Positions 22,863-31,580 of a stretch of DNA of 43,503 bases are shown in pieces. The notes under the pieces were generated by a model. It had not been told where the DNA came from and searched no databases. It saw nothing but the letters and a program-made list of their open reading frames with translations. The number at the start of each line of letters is the position of its first letter. Positions within the stretch are counted from its first letter, which is position 1. Position numbers and translations under genes: made by a program. The stretch is from an uncultured Acidobacteriota bacterium. Lineage in GTDB: Bacteria > Acidobacteriota > Vicinamibacteria > Vicinamibacterales > UBA2999. Location: contig CADEDM010000018.1 in assembly GCA_902826065.1 (NCBI GenBank), forward strand, positions 1 through 43,503, given 5' to 3'.

Positions 22863-24144
22863 GCGGCCCCCAGCCCGTTGGCGCGTCGTCGGGATCGAGC
22901 GCTTCCTGCGGTGGCCGCAGCGCCTCGGGAACGTGCTCGAGGTTGAGGCGGACGCGCGTCCACGTGCTCGACCGGCCCCGCATCGCGTCGACGAGCACGT
23001 CGGCGGGCTCGAGGTGTGGCGCGGCCTCGGGATGCCGTGCCTTCCAGCGCTCGACCCCCTCGAGGGCCGCGTCGCGGGTGCGGGCGCGGGCGATCTCGAT
23101 CAGCGGACGCGTTGGAGTGCGGCGGCCGGTGCCTTTGGCACTACGGCGCTTCGAGGGCTGCACGCGCGGCGGCTCGTCGTCCTGCTTCTTGTAGTGCGGC
23201 GGCCACGGCGCGTCGCCCAGGCCCTCCTTCTCGTGCCGGGTCGCGAGGTCGAGCAAGCCGTCCAGCCGGCCGACCGCGTCGTCCATGGCCGCGTGCGGAT
23301 CGCCGATGGTGGCGAAGCGCGCCGGCATCGTCGCCAGCGTGAAGTCGGCCGGATCGGCGGCTTCGACCTCCTCCCAGGTCAGCGGCGCCGACACCCGGGC
23401 GTCGGGCTTCGGCCGCACGGAGTAGGCGGCGGCCACCGTCCGGTCCTTCGCATTCTGGTTGTAGTCGAGGAACACGCCGTGCCGCTCCTCCTTCCACCAC
23501 TTGCTCGTGGCGATGGCCGGCGCGCGGCGCTCGACCTCGCGCGCGAACGCGACGGCGGCGCGGCGTACCTCGTGGAACGACCACTCGCGGGCGATGCGCA
23601 CGTAGATGTGGATGCCGCGCGACCCCGAGGTCTTCGGCCAGCCGATCAACTGGAAGTCGTCGAGCGTCGCGCGCACGACACGGGCGACCTCGCGGAGCTG
23701 CGGCCACTCGATGCCGGGCACCGGGTCGAGATCGACGCGCAGCTCGTCGGGATGCTCGAGGTCGTCGGCCCGCACCGGATGCGGATGCAGTTCGAGGCAC
23801 GCGAGGTTGGCCATCCACGCGAGCGTCGCCGCGTGGCGCGGCACGACTTCCTCGGCCTCGCGGCCCGAGGGGAAGCGCAGCGTGACGGCGTCGACGAACG
23901 CCGGACGCGTCGCCGGCGCGCGCTTCTGGTAGAAGAACTCGCCGCGGATGCCGTGCGGATAGCGCACGAGGACGTTCGGTCGTCCGCCGGCGGCCCGCAA
24001 GGCGCCCGGCGCTACCGCCAGGTAGTAGCGCACGAGGTCGCGCTTCGTGTAGCCCGGGCCGGGAAACAGGACCTTGTCGGGGTTCGAGATCGCGACGTCG
24101 TGCCCGTCGGCCGACACGACCTCGTGCGGCGTCGCACGCGGCAT
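22804..24144 (-). CDS. LigD-type polymerase/primase domain protein (PolD1-like)
   Basis: Archaeo-eukaryotic-primase-family polymerase of 446 residues, as in the LigD polymerase domain. It adds nucleotides, often ribonucleotides, at broken ends. The polymerase domain spans about 1-290: ISNPDKVLFPGPGYTKRDLVRYY, FFYQKRAP, LACLELHPHP, the metal-binding LRVDLDP (Asp-138, Asp-140), and SGSRGIHIYV (His-179). The remaining 150 residues are a basic, then acidic extension (about 300-446) resembling that of mycobacterial PolD1. ATG 24144 is supported by a TACGAT hexamer 6 bases upstream. Paired with LigC, it matches the mycobacterial LigC/PolD neighbourhood (from memory). Confidence 0.9.
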   Translation of the reverse strand: MPRATPHEVVSADGHDVAISNPDKVLFPGPGYTKRDLVRYYLAVAPGALRAAGGRPNVLVRYPHGIRGEFFYQKRAPATRPAFVDAVTLRFPSGREAEEVVPRHAATLAWMANLACLELHPHPVRADDLEHPDELRVDLDPVPGIEWPQLREVARVVRATLDDFQLIGWPKTSGSRGIHIYVRIAREWSFHEVRRAAVAFAREVERRAPAIATSKWWKEERHGVFLDYNQNAKDRTVAAAYSVRPKPDARVSAPLTWEEVEAADPADFTLATMPARFATIGDPHAAMDDAVGRLDGLLDLATRHEKEGLGDAPWPPHYKKQDDEPPRVQPSKRRSAKGTGRRTPTRPLIEIARARTRDAALEGVERWKARHPEAAPHLEPADVLVDAMRGRSSTWTRVRLNLEHVPEALRPPQEALDPDDAPTGWGPPTGDDPPPRRRPSRARTAS

Positions 24145-24150
24145 CGGGGC

Positions 24151-24156
24151 ATCGTA
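24151..24156 (-). promoter_or_regulatory. candidate -10 element TACGAT, leaderless geometry
   Basis: TACGAT on the minus strand ends exactly 6 bases before the ATG at 24144. It fixes the polymerase start against the longer open frame upstream. Confidence 0.45.
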
Positions 24157-24187
24157 CTCCGGGCCCGGCGGGCGCGCGCCCCTGCGG

Positions 24188-24193
24188 TATACT
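24188..24193 (+). promoter_or_regulatory. candidate -10 element TATACT for the class V aminotransferase
   Basis: TATACT lies 36 bases before the ATG at 24230, and a strong ribosome-binding site GGAGGAG is at 24221-24227. Unlike the leaderless set, this gene has a normal leader of about 30 bases. Confidence 0.45.
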
Positions 24194-24229
24194 CCCGCCG
24201 ATCGCCACCCCGTTCGGGCAGGAGGAGTC

Positions 24230-25519
24230 ATGGCCGCTTCCGTCTCGCGCCGCAATTTCGCCAAGCTGTTCGCCGCGGGCGGGTCCGCGGCCCTCTTCGC
24301 CGACCCGGCCTGGGCGCGCGAGTTCGGAGGGCGCGGCACCGACATCCTGCCGGCCGGCCCGTCGGCCGGCGAGCCGTTCTGGACCAGCGTCCGCGAGCAG
24401 TTCGTGATGCCGCCCGATCTGGCGGTGATGAACGCCGCCAACCTCTGTCCCGCCTCGAAGCCGGCGGCCGAGGCTCTCACGCGCGAGTCGTCGAGCGTCG
24501 ATCGTGATCCGTCGCCTTCGAACCGCGCCCGCCTGATGCCGGAAAAGGAAGCCACCCGCAAGGGCCTGGCCGAGTTCCTGCGCGTCACGCCCGACGAGAT
24601 CATCATCACGCGCAACACCAGCGAGTCGAACAACATGGTGTCGAACGGCCTCGATCTGAAGGCCGGCGACGAGGTGCTGCTGCACGAGGACAACCATCCC
24701 AGCAACCTCACGGCCTGGCACGAGAAGGCCAAGCGCTTCGGCTTCTCGGTGGTCGTGGTGCCGCAGAAGAACCCGCATCCGGGCGCCGAGTACTACGTCG
24801 ACGCCTTCGCGAAGGCGATCACGCCACGCACGAAGGTGGTCTCGGTGACGCACCTGTCGAGCACCGTCGGCGACCTGATGCCGGCGAAGGAACTGGCGGC
24901 GCTGGCGCGCTCGCGCGGCGCGTTCTTTCTGCTCGACGGCGCCCAGAGCTTCGGCCTGCTCGACGTGAACCTGGCCGAGATCCAGCCGGACTTCTACTCC
25001 GGCAGCGCTCACAAGTGGCCCTGCGGCGCACGCGAGTGCGGCGTGCTCTACGTCAGCAAGGCGGCGCAGCCGAAGCTGTGGCCCACCGTCTACAGCGCCT
25101 ACCCCGGCGCGGTCGGCTTCTCGAAGACGTTCGAGAGCTTCGGCCAGCGCGACGAAGCCACGATGATCGCCCTGCACGCCGCGCTCGACTTCCAGACCAA
25201 GGTGGGACGGGCCGCGCTCGAGAAGCGCTCGCGCGATCTCACGACGCAGCTCATGGACGGCCTGGCGAAGATCCCGGGCATCACCAACTGGACGTCGCCC
25301 GTCGCCGAGCGCCGCGTCGCCGTCGTGTCGTTCGTGCCCGGCACGCTCGACGCCAACAAGCTGGCCTCGGCGCTCTACACCAACGACCGGATCGGCATCA
25401 CCACGCGCGGCGGCAAGGATCGCCCCGGCCTGCGCGTCTCGCCGCACTTCTACAACACGCCGGCCGAGGTCGATCGCCTGCTGGCGTCCATCGCGAAGTA
25501 CATGAAGGCGGGCGTCTAG
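24230..25519 (+). CDS. Tat-exported class V aminotransferase-like PLP enzyme
   Basis: Fold-type I PLP enzyme of the class V aminotransferase group (cysteine-desulfurase and isopenicillin-N-epimerase relatives). The 429-residue product opens with a twin-arginine signal (SRRNFAKLFAAGGSAALFA, residues 6-24). Key features: ITRNTSESNNMV near 126-137, NHPSNLTAWH near 155-164, the PLP-contact Asp-236 in FFLLDGAQSFG, and Lys-262 in SGSAHKWPCG. C-terminal domain: NDRIGITTRGG ... RVSPHFYNTPAEVDRLL. A cysteine-desulfurase active-site Cys loop is not evident, so an epimerase, lyase or transaminase role is more likely. It lies 4 bases before the monooxygenase-like gene, so the two are probably cotranscribed. 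Confidence 0.87.
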   Translation: MAASVSRRNFAKLFAAGGSAALFADPAWAREFGGRGTDILPAGPSAGEPFWTSVREQFVMPPDLAVMNAANLCPASKPAAEALTRESSSVDRDPSPSNRARLMPEKEATRKGLAEFLRVTPDEIIITRNTSESNNMVSNGLDLKAGDEVLLHEDNHPSNLTAWHEKAKRFGFSVVVVPQKNPHPGAEYYVDAFAKAITPRTKVVSVTHLSSTVGDLMPAKELAALARSRGAFFLLDGAQSFGLLDVNLAEIQPDFYSGSAHKWPCGARECGVLYVSKAAQPKLWPTVYSAYPGAVGFSKTFESFGQRDEATMIALHAALDFQTKVGRAALEKRSRDLTTQLMDGLAKIPGITNWTSPVAERRVAVVSFVPGTLDANKLASALYTNDRIGITTRGGKDRPGLRVSPHFYNTPAEVDRLLASIAKYMKAGV

Positions 25520-25523
25520 CCCG

Positions 25524-26747
25524 ATGCGGGCGGGCGTCGTCTTCGCCAGCAGCCTCGCGGCGGCCGTGGTCGGCGCTGCCGGGCTCATCGCCACCCCGGC
25601 GGCGGCGCCGCAACGGGCGGGCGCACCGCGGGCCGTGACCTATACCCGCGACGTCGCGCCGATCCTCAATCGGCACTGCGTCGACTGCCATCGTCCCGGC
25701 GAGATCGCGCCGATGTCGCTGACGACCTACGCCGAGGCTCGCCCGTGGGCCAAGTCGATTCGCGCGGCGGTGGCCACGCGGGTCATGCCGCCGTGGTACG
25801 CGGACCCGGCGCACGGCGAGTTCGCCAACAACCCGCGGCTCGCCGACGCCGAGATTGCCACGCTGACCACGTGGGTCGACGCCGGCGCGCCCGAGGGCGA
25901 CCGCCGCGATCTGCCGACGTCGCCGATCGCCGCCGGCGGATGGACGCTGGGCACCCCCGACCGCGTCGTCGCGATGACGGCGCCGGCACAGGTGCCGGCC
26001 TCGGGGCCGCGCATCATCGCCGACTACGCCATCGAGCCGCTGACGTTCGAGGCCGACACCTACGTGAGCGCGATCGAGGTGCTGCCCTCGAACCGCACGG
26101 TCACCCACCACGCCATCGTGAACGTGAAGGACGCGGCCGGCACGCGGCGCATCGGCGGCTTCCAGCCCGGCGGCGCCACCACGATCTACGCGCCCGGCTA
26201 CGTCCGGCTCATTCCCAAGGGCGCAACACTGGCGCTGAACATGCACTACAACCCGAAGGGCACACCGCAGCAGGACACGACGAAGATCGGCCTGACGCTG
26301 GCGCGCGGGCCGGTCCAGAAGGTGGTGCTCACCGCGATGTCGGGCTCGCGCGCGCTCGACATCCCGCCGGGCGCCGCCAACTACGAGGCTGTGGGCACGC
26401 CTTACGTGTTCACCGCCGACAGCCACATCGTCAGCCTGCTGCCACGCATGAACGAGCGCGGCAAGGACTTCCGCTACACGCTGGTCGCGCCCGACGGCCG
26501 CGCGGTCGTGCTGCTCAGCGTGCCGAGGTTCAACCCTGACTGGCAACCGAGCTACGTGCTGAAGACGCCGATCGCAGCGCCCAAAGGCACCCGGCTGGAG
26601 ACCGTGGCGCACTGGGACAACTCGGCCGCCAACCGGCACAACCCGGATCCGTCACAGCGCATCGGGTTCGGGCCCGAGATCATGAACGGCTACTTCGACT
26701 ACACCGTCGACGCCGACGTCCCGACGAGGACGGCTGCCGTCCGCTGA
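25524..26747 (+). CDS. heme-c plus copper type II monooxygenase-like exported protein
   Basis: Exported 407-residue fusion. After a signal peptide (about 1-28) comes a cytochrome-c domain with CVDCH (Cys-52, Cys-55, His-56) and a likely axial Met in RVMPPWYADP. Residues about 165-400 resemble the copper type II ascorbate-dependent monooxygenase fold. His-195 and His-196 (VTHHAIV) and His-241 (NMHYNPKG) fit the first copper site. The His-x-His of the second site, normally in PHMHxRGK, reads PRMNERGKDF (Arg-308, Met-309, Asn-310). A Met in EIMNGYFDY (Met-387) is kept. The catalytic copper site therefore appears lost. Role may be electron transfer or substrate binding (inference). Confidence 0.78.
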   Translation: MRAGVVFASSLAAAVVGAAGLIATPAAAPQRAGAPRAVTYTRDVAPILNRHCVDCHRPGEIAPMSLTTYAEARPWAKSIRAAVATRVMPPWYADPAHGEFANNPRLADAEIATLTTWVDAGAPEGDRRDLPTSPIAAGGWTLGTPDRVVAMTAPAQVPASGPRIIADYAIEPLTFEADTYVSAIEVLPSNRTVTHHAIVNVKDAAGTRRIGGFQPGGATTIYAPGYVRLIPKGATLALNMHYNPKGTPQQDTTKIGLTLARGPVQKVVLTAMSGSRALDIPPGAANYEAVGTPYVFTADSHIVSLLPRMNERGKDFRYTLVAPDGRAVVLLSVPRFNPDWQPSYVLKTPIAAPKGTRLETVAHWDNSAANRHNPDPSQRIGFGPEIMNGYFDYTVDADVPTRTAAVR

Positions 26748-26771
26748 CCAGTCGTCGCGCGCTACACGGCG

Positions 26772-27146
26772 TCAGAGCGCGAGGCTGACGTCGGCCAGCC
26801 GCAGCACCGGCGCGTTTTCGTCGCCGTACCAGAGCCGCACCGCCTCGCCATCGACGCGCGCGCCGGGAATCGGCAGGTCCACGGCGGCCCCCGGTGGCCC
26901 GGGCCATGTGGCGTCGAGGGCCTCGCACACCACGTCCTGCGCCAGGCTCAGCACGCTCTCCGCGGCGTCGGCGTAGACGTCGAGGTCGCCCTCGTCGTCC
27001 TGTTCGAGATCGAGCGCGGTCGTGACGCCATCACCCGACGGCGTCTCGATCGTCACCGCGTCGCCCTCGGCCGTGGCGGTAAAGCCTTCGGGGAGGCTCG
27101 CCGCCAGCGCGGCGGCGAGGTCCCGGGCAAATCTATCTGGTGTCAC
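26772..27146 (-). CDS. hypothetical protein, 124 aa
   Basis: Not recognised. A soluble acidic protein of 124 residues with good codon bias, starting VTPDRFARDLAAALAASLPEGF and ending VLRLADVSLAL. It looks like one alpha/beta domain: an N-terminal helix, then alternating strands (FTATAEGDAVTIETPSG, TTALDLEQDDEG), a helix SVLSLAQDVVCEALDATW, and a C-terminal strand pair. There is no signal peptide or metal motif. The GTG at 27146 overlaps the stop of the upstream M20 amidohydrolase (GTGA), so it is translated with it. Its only functional clue is that coupling. Confidence 0.75.
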   Translation of the reverse strand: MTPDRFARDLAAALAASLPEGFTATAEGDAVTIETPSGDGVTTALDLEQDDEGDLDVYADAAESVLSLAQDVVCEALDATWPGPPGAAVDLPIPGARVDGEAVRLWYGDENAPVLRLADVSLAL

Positions 27147-28801
27147 TGCTCGCGCTGCTCGTCCTTCTGCTGCTGCGACGTCGGCGTGGTGCGCACCGTC
27201 GGGTACTTGATCCCGAGCTGCTCGAGGTAGGTCGAGTACTTGTTCGGGTCGTAGTAGTACTTCTTCATCTGCTCGCGGTACTTCGCGAGGATCGTCTCGT
27301 TCAGGAACGTCGGCGGCGGCGTGTCCTTCTTGATGAACGGGATGTACTTCACGTCCTTGGTCTGGACGTCGTTGAAGTAGGTCCACGCCTCCTTGAGGAT
27401 CTCGGGCTTCGTCAGGAGGTCGAGCACCGTCATGGCCTGGGCCTTGGCACCGGCCACCACGCCCTTGTGCGCAATCGGCGTCGCACTGGCGATGCCGCTC
27501 GACCAGTTGTGGCCCGGCAGCCCCGGGATGTTGGCCGGGTAGCGCAGCGTGATCGTCGGCACGTTCCACGAGATGTCGCCGATGTCGTCGGAGCCGCCGC
27601 CCATGTTCTCTTCAATCGGCACCGGCTTGCCGAGCTCGGCCAGCTTGGTCGCGAGCCCGGGCTGCGTCGCGTTGCCGAGCTCCTTCTGCAGGCCCTTGGC
27701 CAGCGTCTGGTCCTCGTTGCTCCACTCGGGCAGGCCGACGCGCTGGATGTTCGCGTACATCGTCTCGGCCAGCGTCTTGTTGAAGTGCTGCGGATACGCC
27801 GTGCCGAGGATGCGCGACGTCCATTTGGTGTTGGTCATCAGCGCCGCGCCCTCGGCCATCTTGTTGGCGATGTCCCACAGCTCCTGGATGTGCGGCTGGT
27901 CGTTCTCGCGCAGGTAGAACCAGATGCTGGCGGCCCGCGGCACCACGTTCGGCTGGTCGCCGCCGTTGGTGATGACCGAGTGCGAGCGCTGCGACAGCCG
28001 CAGATGCTCGCGGCGGTAGTTCCAGGCGATGCTCATCAGCTCGACGGCGTCGGCGGCCGAACGGCCGCGCCACGGCGCGCCCGCACTGTGCGCGGTCTCG
28101 CCCTCGAACATGTACTCGACCGAGACCAGCCCGTTGCCGCCACCGGCGCCCCACGAGGTCTGCAGATTGTTGCCGACGTGCGTGAACAGCACCGCGTCGA
28201 CGTCCTTGAACACGCCGTCGCGGATGAACCACGCCTTGCTGGCCACCAGCTCCTCGGCGACGCCGGGCCACAGCATGATCGTGCCGGGCAGCTTCTCGCG
28301 CTCCATGACGCGCTTCACGGCGATCGCCGCGACGATGTTCAGCGGCACGCCGGTGTTGTGGCCTTCGCCGTGACCGGGCGCGCCTTCGATGATCGGGTCG
28401 TGGTAGGCGACGCCGGGCTTCTGCGATGACTGCGGGATGCCGTCGATGTCCGAGCCCAGCGCGATCACCGGCTTGCCGCTGCCGAAAGTGGCGACCCACG
28501 CCGTCGGGATGCCAGAGACGCCGCGCGTGACCTTGAAGCCCTGCTTCTCGAGCACCCCGGTCAGGTACTTCGAGGTCTCGACTTCCTGGAAGCCGAGCTC
28601 ACCGAAGCTGAACACCGAATCCACGGCTTCCTGCGCCAGCTTGGCGAGGCCGTCGACGTGTTCGGCCATGCCGCGCTTGAGCGCGTTGGTCGTGGCGTCG
28701 GCGGCCGATGGCGCGGCCGGCTTCGCGCCGGGCGCCTGTGCGAACGCCACCGGCGCCGACAGGGCCACGGCCAGGGTGGCGTGCATGAACGTGCGAATCA
28801 T
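27143..28801 (-). CDS. exported M20-family amidohydrolase (AbgB-like)
   Basis: Zinc peptidase/amidohydrolase of family M20, closest in architecture to the p-aminobenzoyl-glutamate hydrolase subunit AbgB. The 552-residue product has a Sec signal (about 1-22, cut after AFA). Metal-binding parts follow: IALGSDIDGIPQSSQ, APGHGEGHNTGVPLN, and GVAEELVASKAWF with the Glu pair. The dimerisation insert includes [22 protein letters not shown]. The last metal His is likely in GLPGHNWSS. The tail (about 470-552) is longer than in cytoplasmic AbgB, with KKYYYDPNKYSTYLEQLG. GGAGG precedes the ATG at good spacing. It probably cleaves folate-like or acyl-amino-acid amides outside the cytoplasm. Confidence 0.87.
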   Translation of the reverse strand: MIRTFMHATLAVALSAPVAFAQAPGAKPAAPSAADATTNALKRGMAEHVDGLAKLAQEAVDSVFSFGELGFQEVETSKYLTGVLEKQGFKVTRGVSGIPTAWVATFGSGKPVIALGSDIDGIPQSSQKPGVAYHDPIIEGAPGHGEGHNTGVPLNIVAAIAVKRVMEREKLPGTIMLWPGVAEELVASKAWFIRDGVFKDVDAVLFTHVGNNLQTSWGAGGGNGLVSVEYMFEGETAHSAGAPWRGRSAADAVELMSIAWNYRREHLRLSQRSHSVITNGGDQPNVVPRAASIWFYLRENDQPHIQELWDIANKMAEGAALMTNTKWTSRILGTAYPQHFNKTLAETMYANIQRVGLPEWSNEDQTLAKGLQKELGNATQPGLATKLAELGKPVPIEENMGGGSDDIGDISWNVPTITLRYPANIPGLPGHNWSSGIASATPIAHKGVVAGAKAQAMTVLDLLTKPEILKEAWTYFNDVQTKDVKYIPFIKKDTPPPTFLNETILAKYREQMKKYYYDPNKYSTYLEQLGIKYPTVRTTPTSQQQKDEQREQ

Positions 28802-28825
28802 CGTGCGAACCTCCAGAACGGCTGG

Positions 28826-28831
28826 ATTGTA
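28826..28831 (-). promoter_or_regulatory. candidate -10 element TACAAT for the M20 amidohydrolase
   Basis: TACAAT on the minus strand lies 24 bases before the ATG at 28801, and GGAGG (28811-28815) sits between. Transcription start is expected near 28819, so this gene has a short normal leader. Confidence 0.4.
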
Positions 28832-28904
28832 CTCGGCCGCCGCGCGCACGGCATCCGTCTTCGGCCCATGGCGTCCATGCCGCCAGGACATCGCGCCGAC
28901 CCGG

Positions 28905-30488
28905 CTACTCTCCCAGGGTGCGCCGGTAGGTGGGCGCCGACCGCGCCTTGGCGCGCTGCTCGAACGCGAAGCCCCAGCCCAGCAGATCTGCCTCGCTGTA
29001 GGCGCGGCCGAGGAAGGCGAGGCCGATCGGCAGTCCCTGGACGTCGCCCATCGGCACCGTGAGGCTGGGCGTGCCTGCAACCGCGGCAATACCGTAGCCC
29101 GCACCCAGGAAGTGATCGCCCAGCACGTGGTCGGTCGGCCACGCCGGCGCCATGGCGGGGGCGATCAGCGCGTCGAGTTTCTGGCCATCGAGCGTCGCGA
29201 GCAACCCCTGCGCGCCAGCGAGCCGGCGGGCGTCGGCCTTGGCCTTCAGGTAGGCGGCATCGGTGAGCGGGCCCTTGGCCTGCGCCTGCTCGAAGATCTC
29301 CTGGCCGAAGAACGGCATGGCGCGGTCCTTGTTGGCGGTGTTCCAGGCGATCAGCGCTTCGAGTGTCTTGTGTGGTGAGGCGCTCTGCGCGAGGTAGGCG
29401 TTGAGCCCGTCCTTGAACTCGTAGAGCAGCACCTCGAACTCGGCGCGGCTCCACGCGTCGTAGGTGGGCACCTTCACGTCGACGACGGTCGCGCCGGCGG
29501 CGGTGAGGGTCTCGATGGCTTTCGTCATCGCGGCGTCGACGTCCGGGTGATAGCCCATCGCCTGGCGCACGACGCCGAAGCGCCGGCCGTTCACCGCGTC
29601 GGCCCTGAGCGCCGCGGCGTAGTCGGCGGTCTTGCCGGTCGCGGCGGCGCCCGCCGGGTCGGCGGTGTCGACGCCGGCCATCGCCGTCAGCAGCATCGCG
29701 GCGTCGGTGACGGTGCGCGTCATCGGCCCGGCGGTGTCCTGCGAGACCGAGATGGGGATGATGCCGCTGCGGCTCACGAGCCCGACGGTGGGCTTGAGGC
29801 CGACGAGGCCCGCAACCGACGACGGGCACAGGATGCTGCCATCGGTCTCGGTGCCGATGCCCACGCCGGCGAGGCTCGCCGCGATCGCGGTGCCGGTGCC
29901 GGCGCTCGAGCCGCACGGATTGCGATCGAGCGCGTAGGGGTTCTTCGTCTGTCCGCCACGCGAGCTCCAGCCCGACGTCGAGCGCGTCGAGCGGAAGTTC
30001 GCCCACTCGCTCAGGTTGGTCTTGCCCAGGATGACCGCGCCGGCATCGCGCAGCCGCGCCACCATGAACGCGTCCTTCGCGGGGCGATTGTCGGCGAGCG
30101 CCAGCGAGCCCGCGGAGTTCACGAGGCCAGCGATGTCGACGTTGTCCTTCACCAGCACGGGCACGCCGTGCATCGGCCCGCGCACCTTCCCCGCCTTGCG
30201 CTCGCCATCCAGGCGCTCGGCGTCGGCGACGGCCGCCGGGTTCACCTCGATCACGGAGTTCAGTGTCGGGCCGGCCTTGTCGACGGCGGCGATGCGCGCA
30301 AGGTACGCCTCGGTGAGCGCCTTCGCCGTCAGCGTGCCGGCCTCCATTCGCGACCGGGCGTCGGCGGCGCTCAGCTCCACGACGTCGAGCGGCGGCGTGG
30401 CCGGCGCCGTGGACGCCTGTTCGGGGGCCGCGGTGCATGCGGCGGGTGTGGCGATGGCCAGGACGAGGGCGATCTGTCGGACGGTCAT
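28905..30488 (-). CDS. exported amidase (amidase signature family)
   Basis: Serine amidase of the amidase-signature family, hydrolysing amides with a Ser-cisSer-Lys triad. In the 527-residue product the Lys is Lys-114 ([11 protein letters not shown]), the cis-Ser is in [10 protein letters not shown] (Ser-194 or -195), and the nucleophile Ser-218 is in [11 protein letters not shown]. The N-terminus is a short hydrophobic signal with a possible lipobox (ATPAAC, Cys-18), so the enzyme is likely exported or lipid-anchored. Substrate cannot be read. The C-terminal half has the usual [27 protein letters not shown]. It lies about 100 bases upstream of the M20 gene on the same strand. Confidence 0.9.
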   Translation of the reverse strand: MTVRQIALVLAIATPAACTAAPEQASTAPATPPLDVVELSAADARSRMEAGTLTAKALTEAYLARIAAVDKAGPTLNSVIEVNPAAVADAERLDGERKAGKVRGPMHGVPVLVKDNVDIAGLVNSAGSLALADNRPAKDAFMVARLRDAGAVILGKTNLSEWANFRSTRSTSGWSSRGGQTKNPYALDRNPCGSSAGTGTAIAASLAGVGIGTETDGSILCPSSVAGLVGLKPTVGLVSRSGIIPISVSQDTAGPMTRTVTDAAMLLTAMAGVDTADPAGAAATGKTADYAAALRADAVNGRRFGVVRQAMGYHPDVDAAMTKAIETLTAAGATVVDVKVPTYDAWSRAEFEVLLYEFKDGLNAYLAQSASPHKTLEALIAWNTANKDRAMPFFGQEIFEQAQAKGPLTDAAYLKAKADARRLAGAQGLLATLDGQKLDALIAPAMAPAWPTDHVLGDHFLGAGYGIAAVAGTPSLTVPMGDVQGLPIGLAFLGRAYSEADLLGWGFAFEQRAKARSAPTYRRTLGE

Positions 30489-30577
30489 GCGGGACGGACT
30501 CCGTGAGAGGGAGAGGCCAGTGTAGCCGCAGGGTCCGTGGGCGTGGACCGCGCCGGTAAGATCGTGGGACCGCCGCC

Positions 30578-31567
30578 GTGACGATGCCCGCCGATGCCTT
30601 CGTGCCCGCGCCGTTCCTCGCGGGTGGTCACCGCATGACGTTGTATGCGTGGGCGCGGCCGCGCCGCTTCCCGGCGCTGCCGCCGGCCGAGGCGCGCTGT
30701 TTCCAGGTGGCGCCCGACAGCCAGGTCCTCGGGCACTGTCACTGGCAGCCGGCGCGCGGGCGCGCGCTGACGGTGCTGCTCCTGCACGGCCTCGAGGGCT
30801 CGAGCGACAGCCACTACGTGCGTGGCATGGCCGACAAGGCGTGGCGGCACGGCTTCAACGTCGTCCGGCTGAATCAGCGCAACTGCGGCGGCACCGAGGC
30901 GCTGACGCCCGGGCTGTATCACTCGGGCCTGACCGCCGACCCGCTCGCGGTGATGCGGCTGCTGGCCGGCGACGGCCTCGAGCGCTTCGCGGTGTGCGGC
31001 TACTCGCTGGGCGGCAACCTGGCGCTGAAACTCGGGGGCGAGGTTGCGGGCGACGACGCCGCGCGCCTCGTCGCCGTGACGGCGGTCTCGCCGCCAATCG
31101 AGCTGGCGCATTGCGTCGACGCGCTCGAACGGCGCGACAACCTCGCCTATCACTGGAACTTCCTGCGCGGCCTGCGCGGCCGCATGCGCCGCAAGGTCGC
31201 GCTGTTCCCCGATCGCTACGACCTGACGCCGCTCGCCGGCGTGCGCAGCGTCCGCGGCTTCGACGACGTCTACACCGCGCCGCACAACGGCTTTGCCGGC
31301 GCCGCCGATTACTACCATCGCGCCAGCGCGCGCCGCGTGTTGCCGCGCCTGGCCGTGCCTGGCCTGCTCGTGACCGCCGACGACGACCCGTTCGTGCCGT
31401 CGGAGGCGGCGCGTGATCCGGCACTCGCCGCCGTCGCACGCCTGACACGCCTCATCACCGCCCATGGCGGTCATTGCGGGTTCATCGGCCGGCCCAACGG
31501 CGACGACGGCTACTGGGCGGAGTCGCGGGTGATGGCGTTCGTGGCCGACCACGCCCGCCGCCGCTGA
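30578..31567 (+). CDS. yheT: YheT-family alpha/beta hydrolase
   Basis: Alpha/beta-hydrolase esterase of the YheT group, 329 residues. Oxyanion region: LLLHGLEGSSDSHYVRGMAD (about 68-87). The diagnostic NVVRLNQRNCGGTE follows, then the nucleophile elbow CGYSLGGNLALKLG (Ser-143). The Asp is in VTADDDPFVP and the His in AHGGHCGFIG. Family members act on short acyl esters, and the natural substrate is not known. Start could be GTG 30578 or ATG 30584. A TAAGAT hexamer lies about 15 bases upstream. It is divergent from the amidase and converges with the DUF72 gene. Confidence 0.9.
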   Translation: MTMPADAFVPAPFLAGGHRMTLYAWARPRRFPALPPAEARCFQVAPDSQVLGHCHWQPARGRALTVLLLHGLEGSSDSHYVRGMADKAWRHGFNVVRLNQRNCGGTEALTPGLYHSGLTADPLAVMRLLAGDGLERFAVCGYSLGGNLALKLGGEVAGDDAARLVAVTAVSPPIELAHCVDALERRDNLAYHWNFLRGLRGRMRRKVALFPDRYDLTPLAGVRSVRGFDDVYTAPHNGFAGAADYYHRASARRVLPRLAVPGLLVTADDDPFVPSEAARDPALAAVARLTRLITAHGGHCGFIGRPNGDDGYWAESRVMAFVADHARRR

Positions 31568-31580
31568 GCGACGGACGGCC

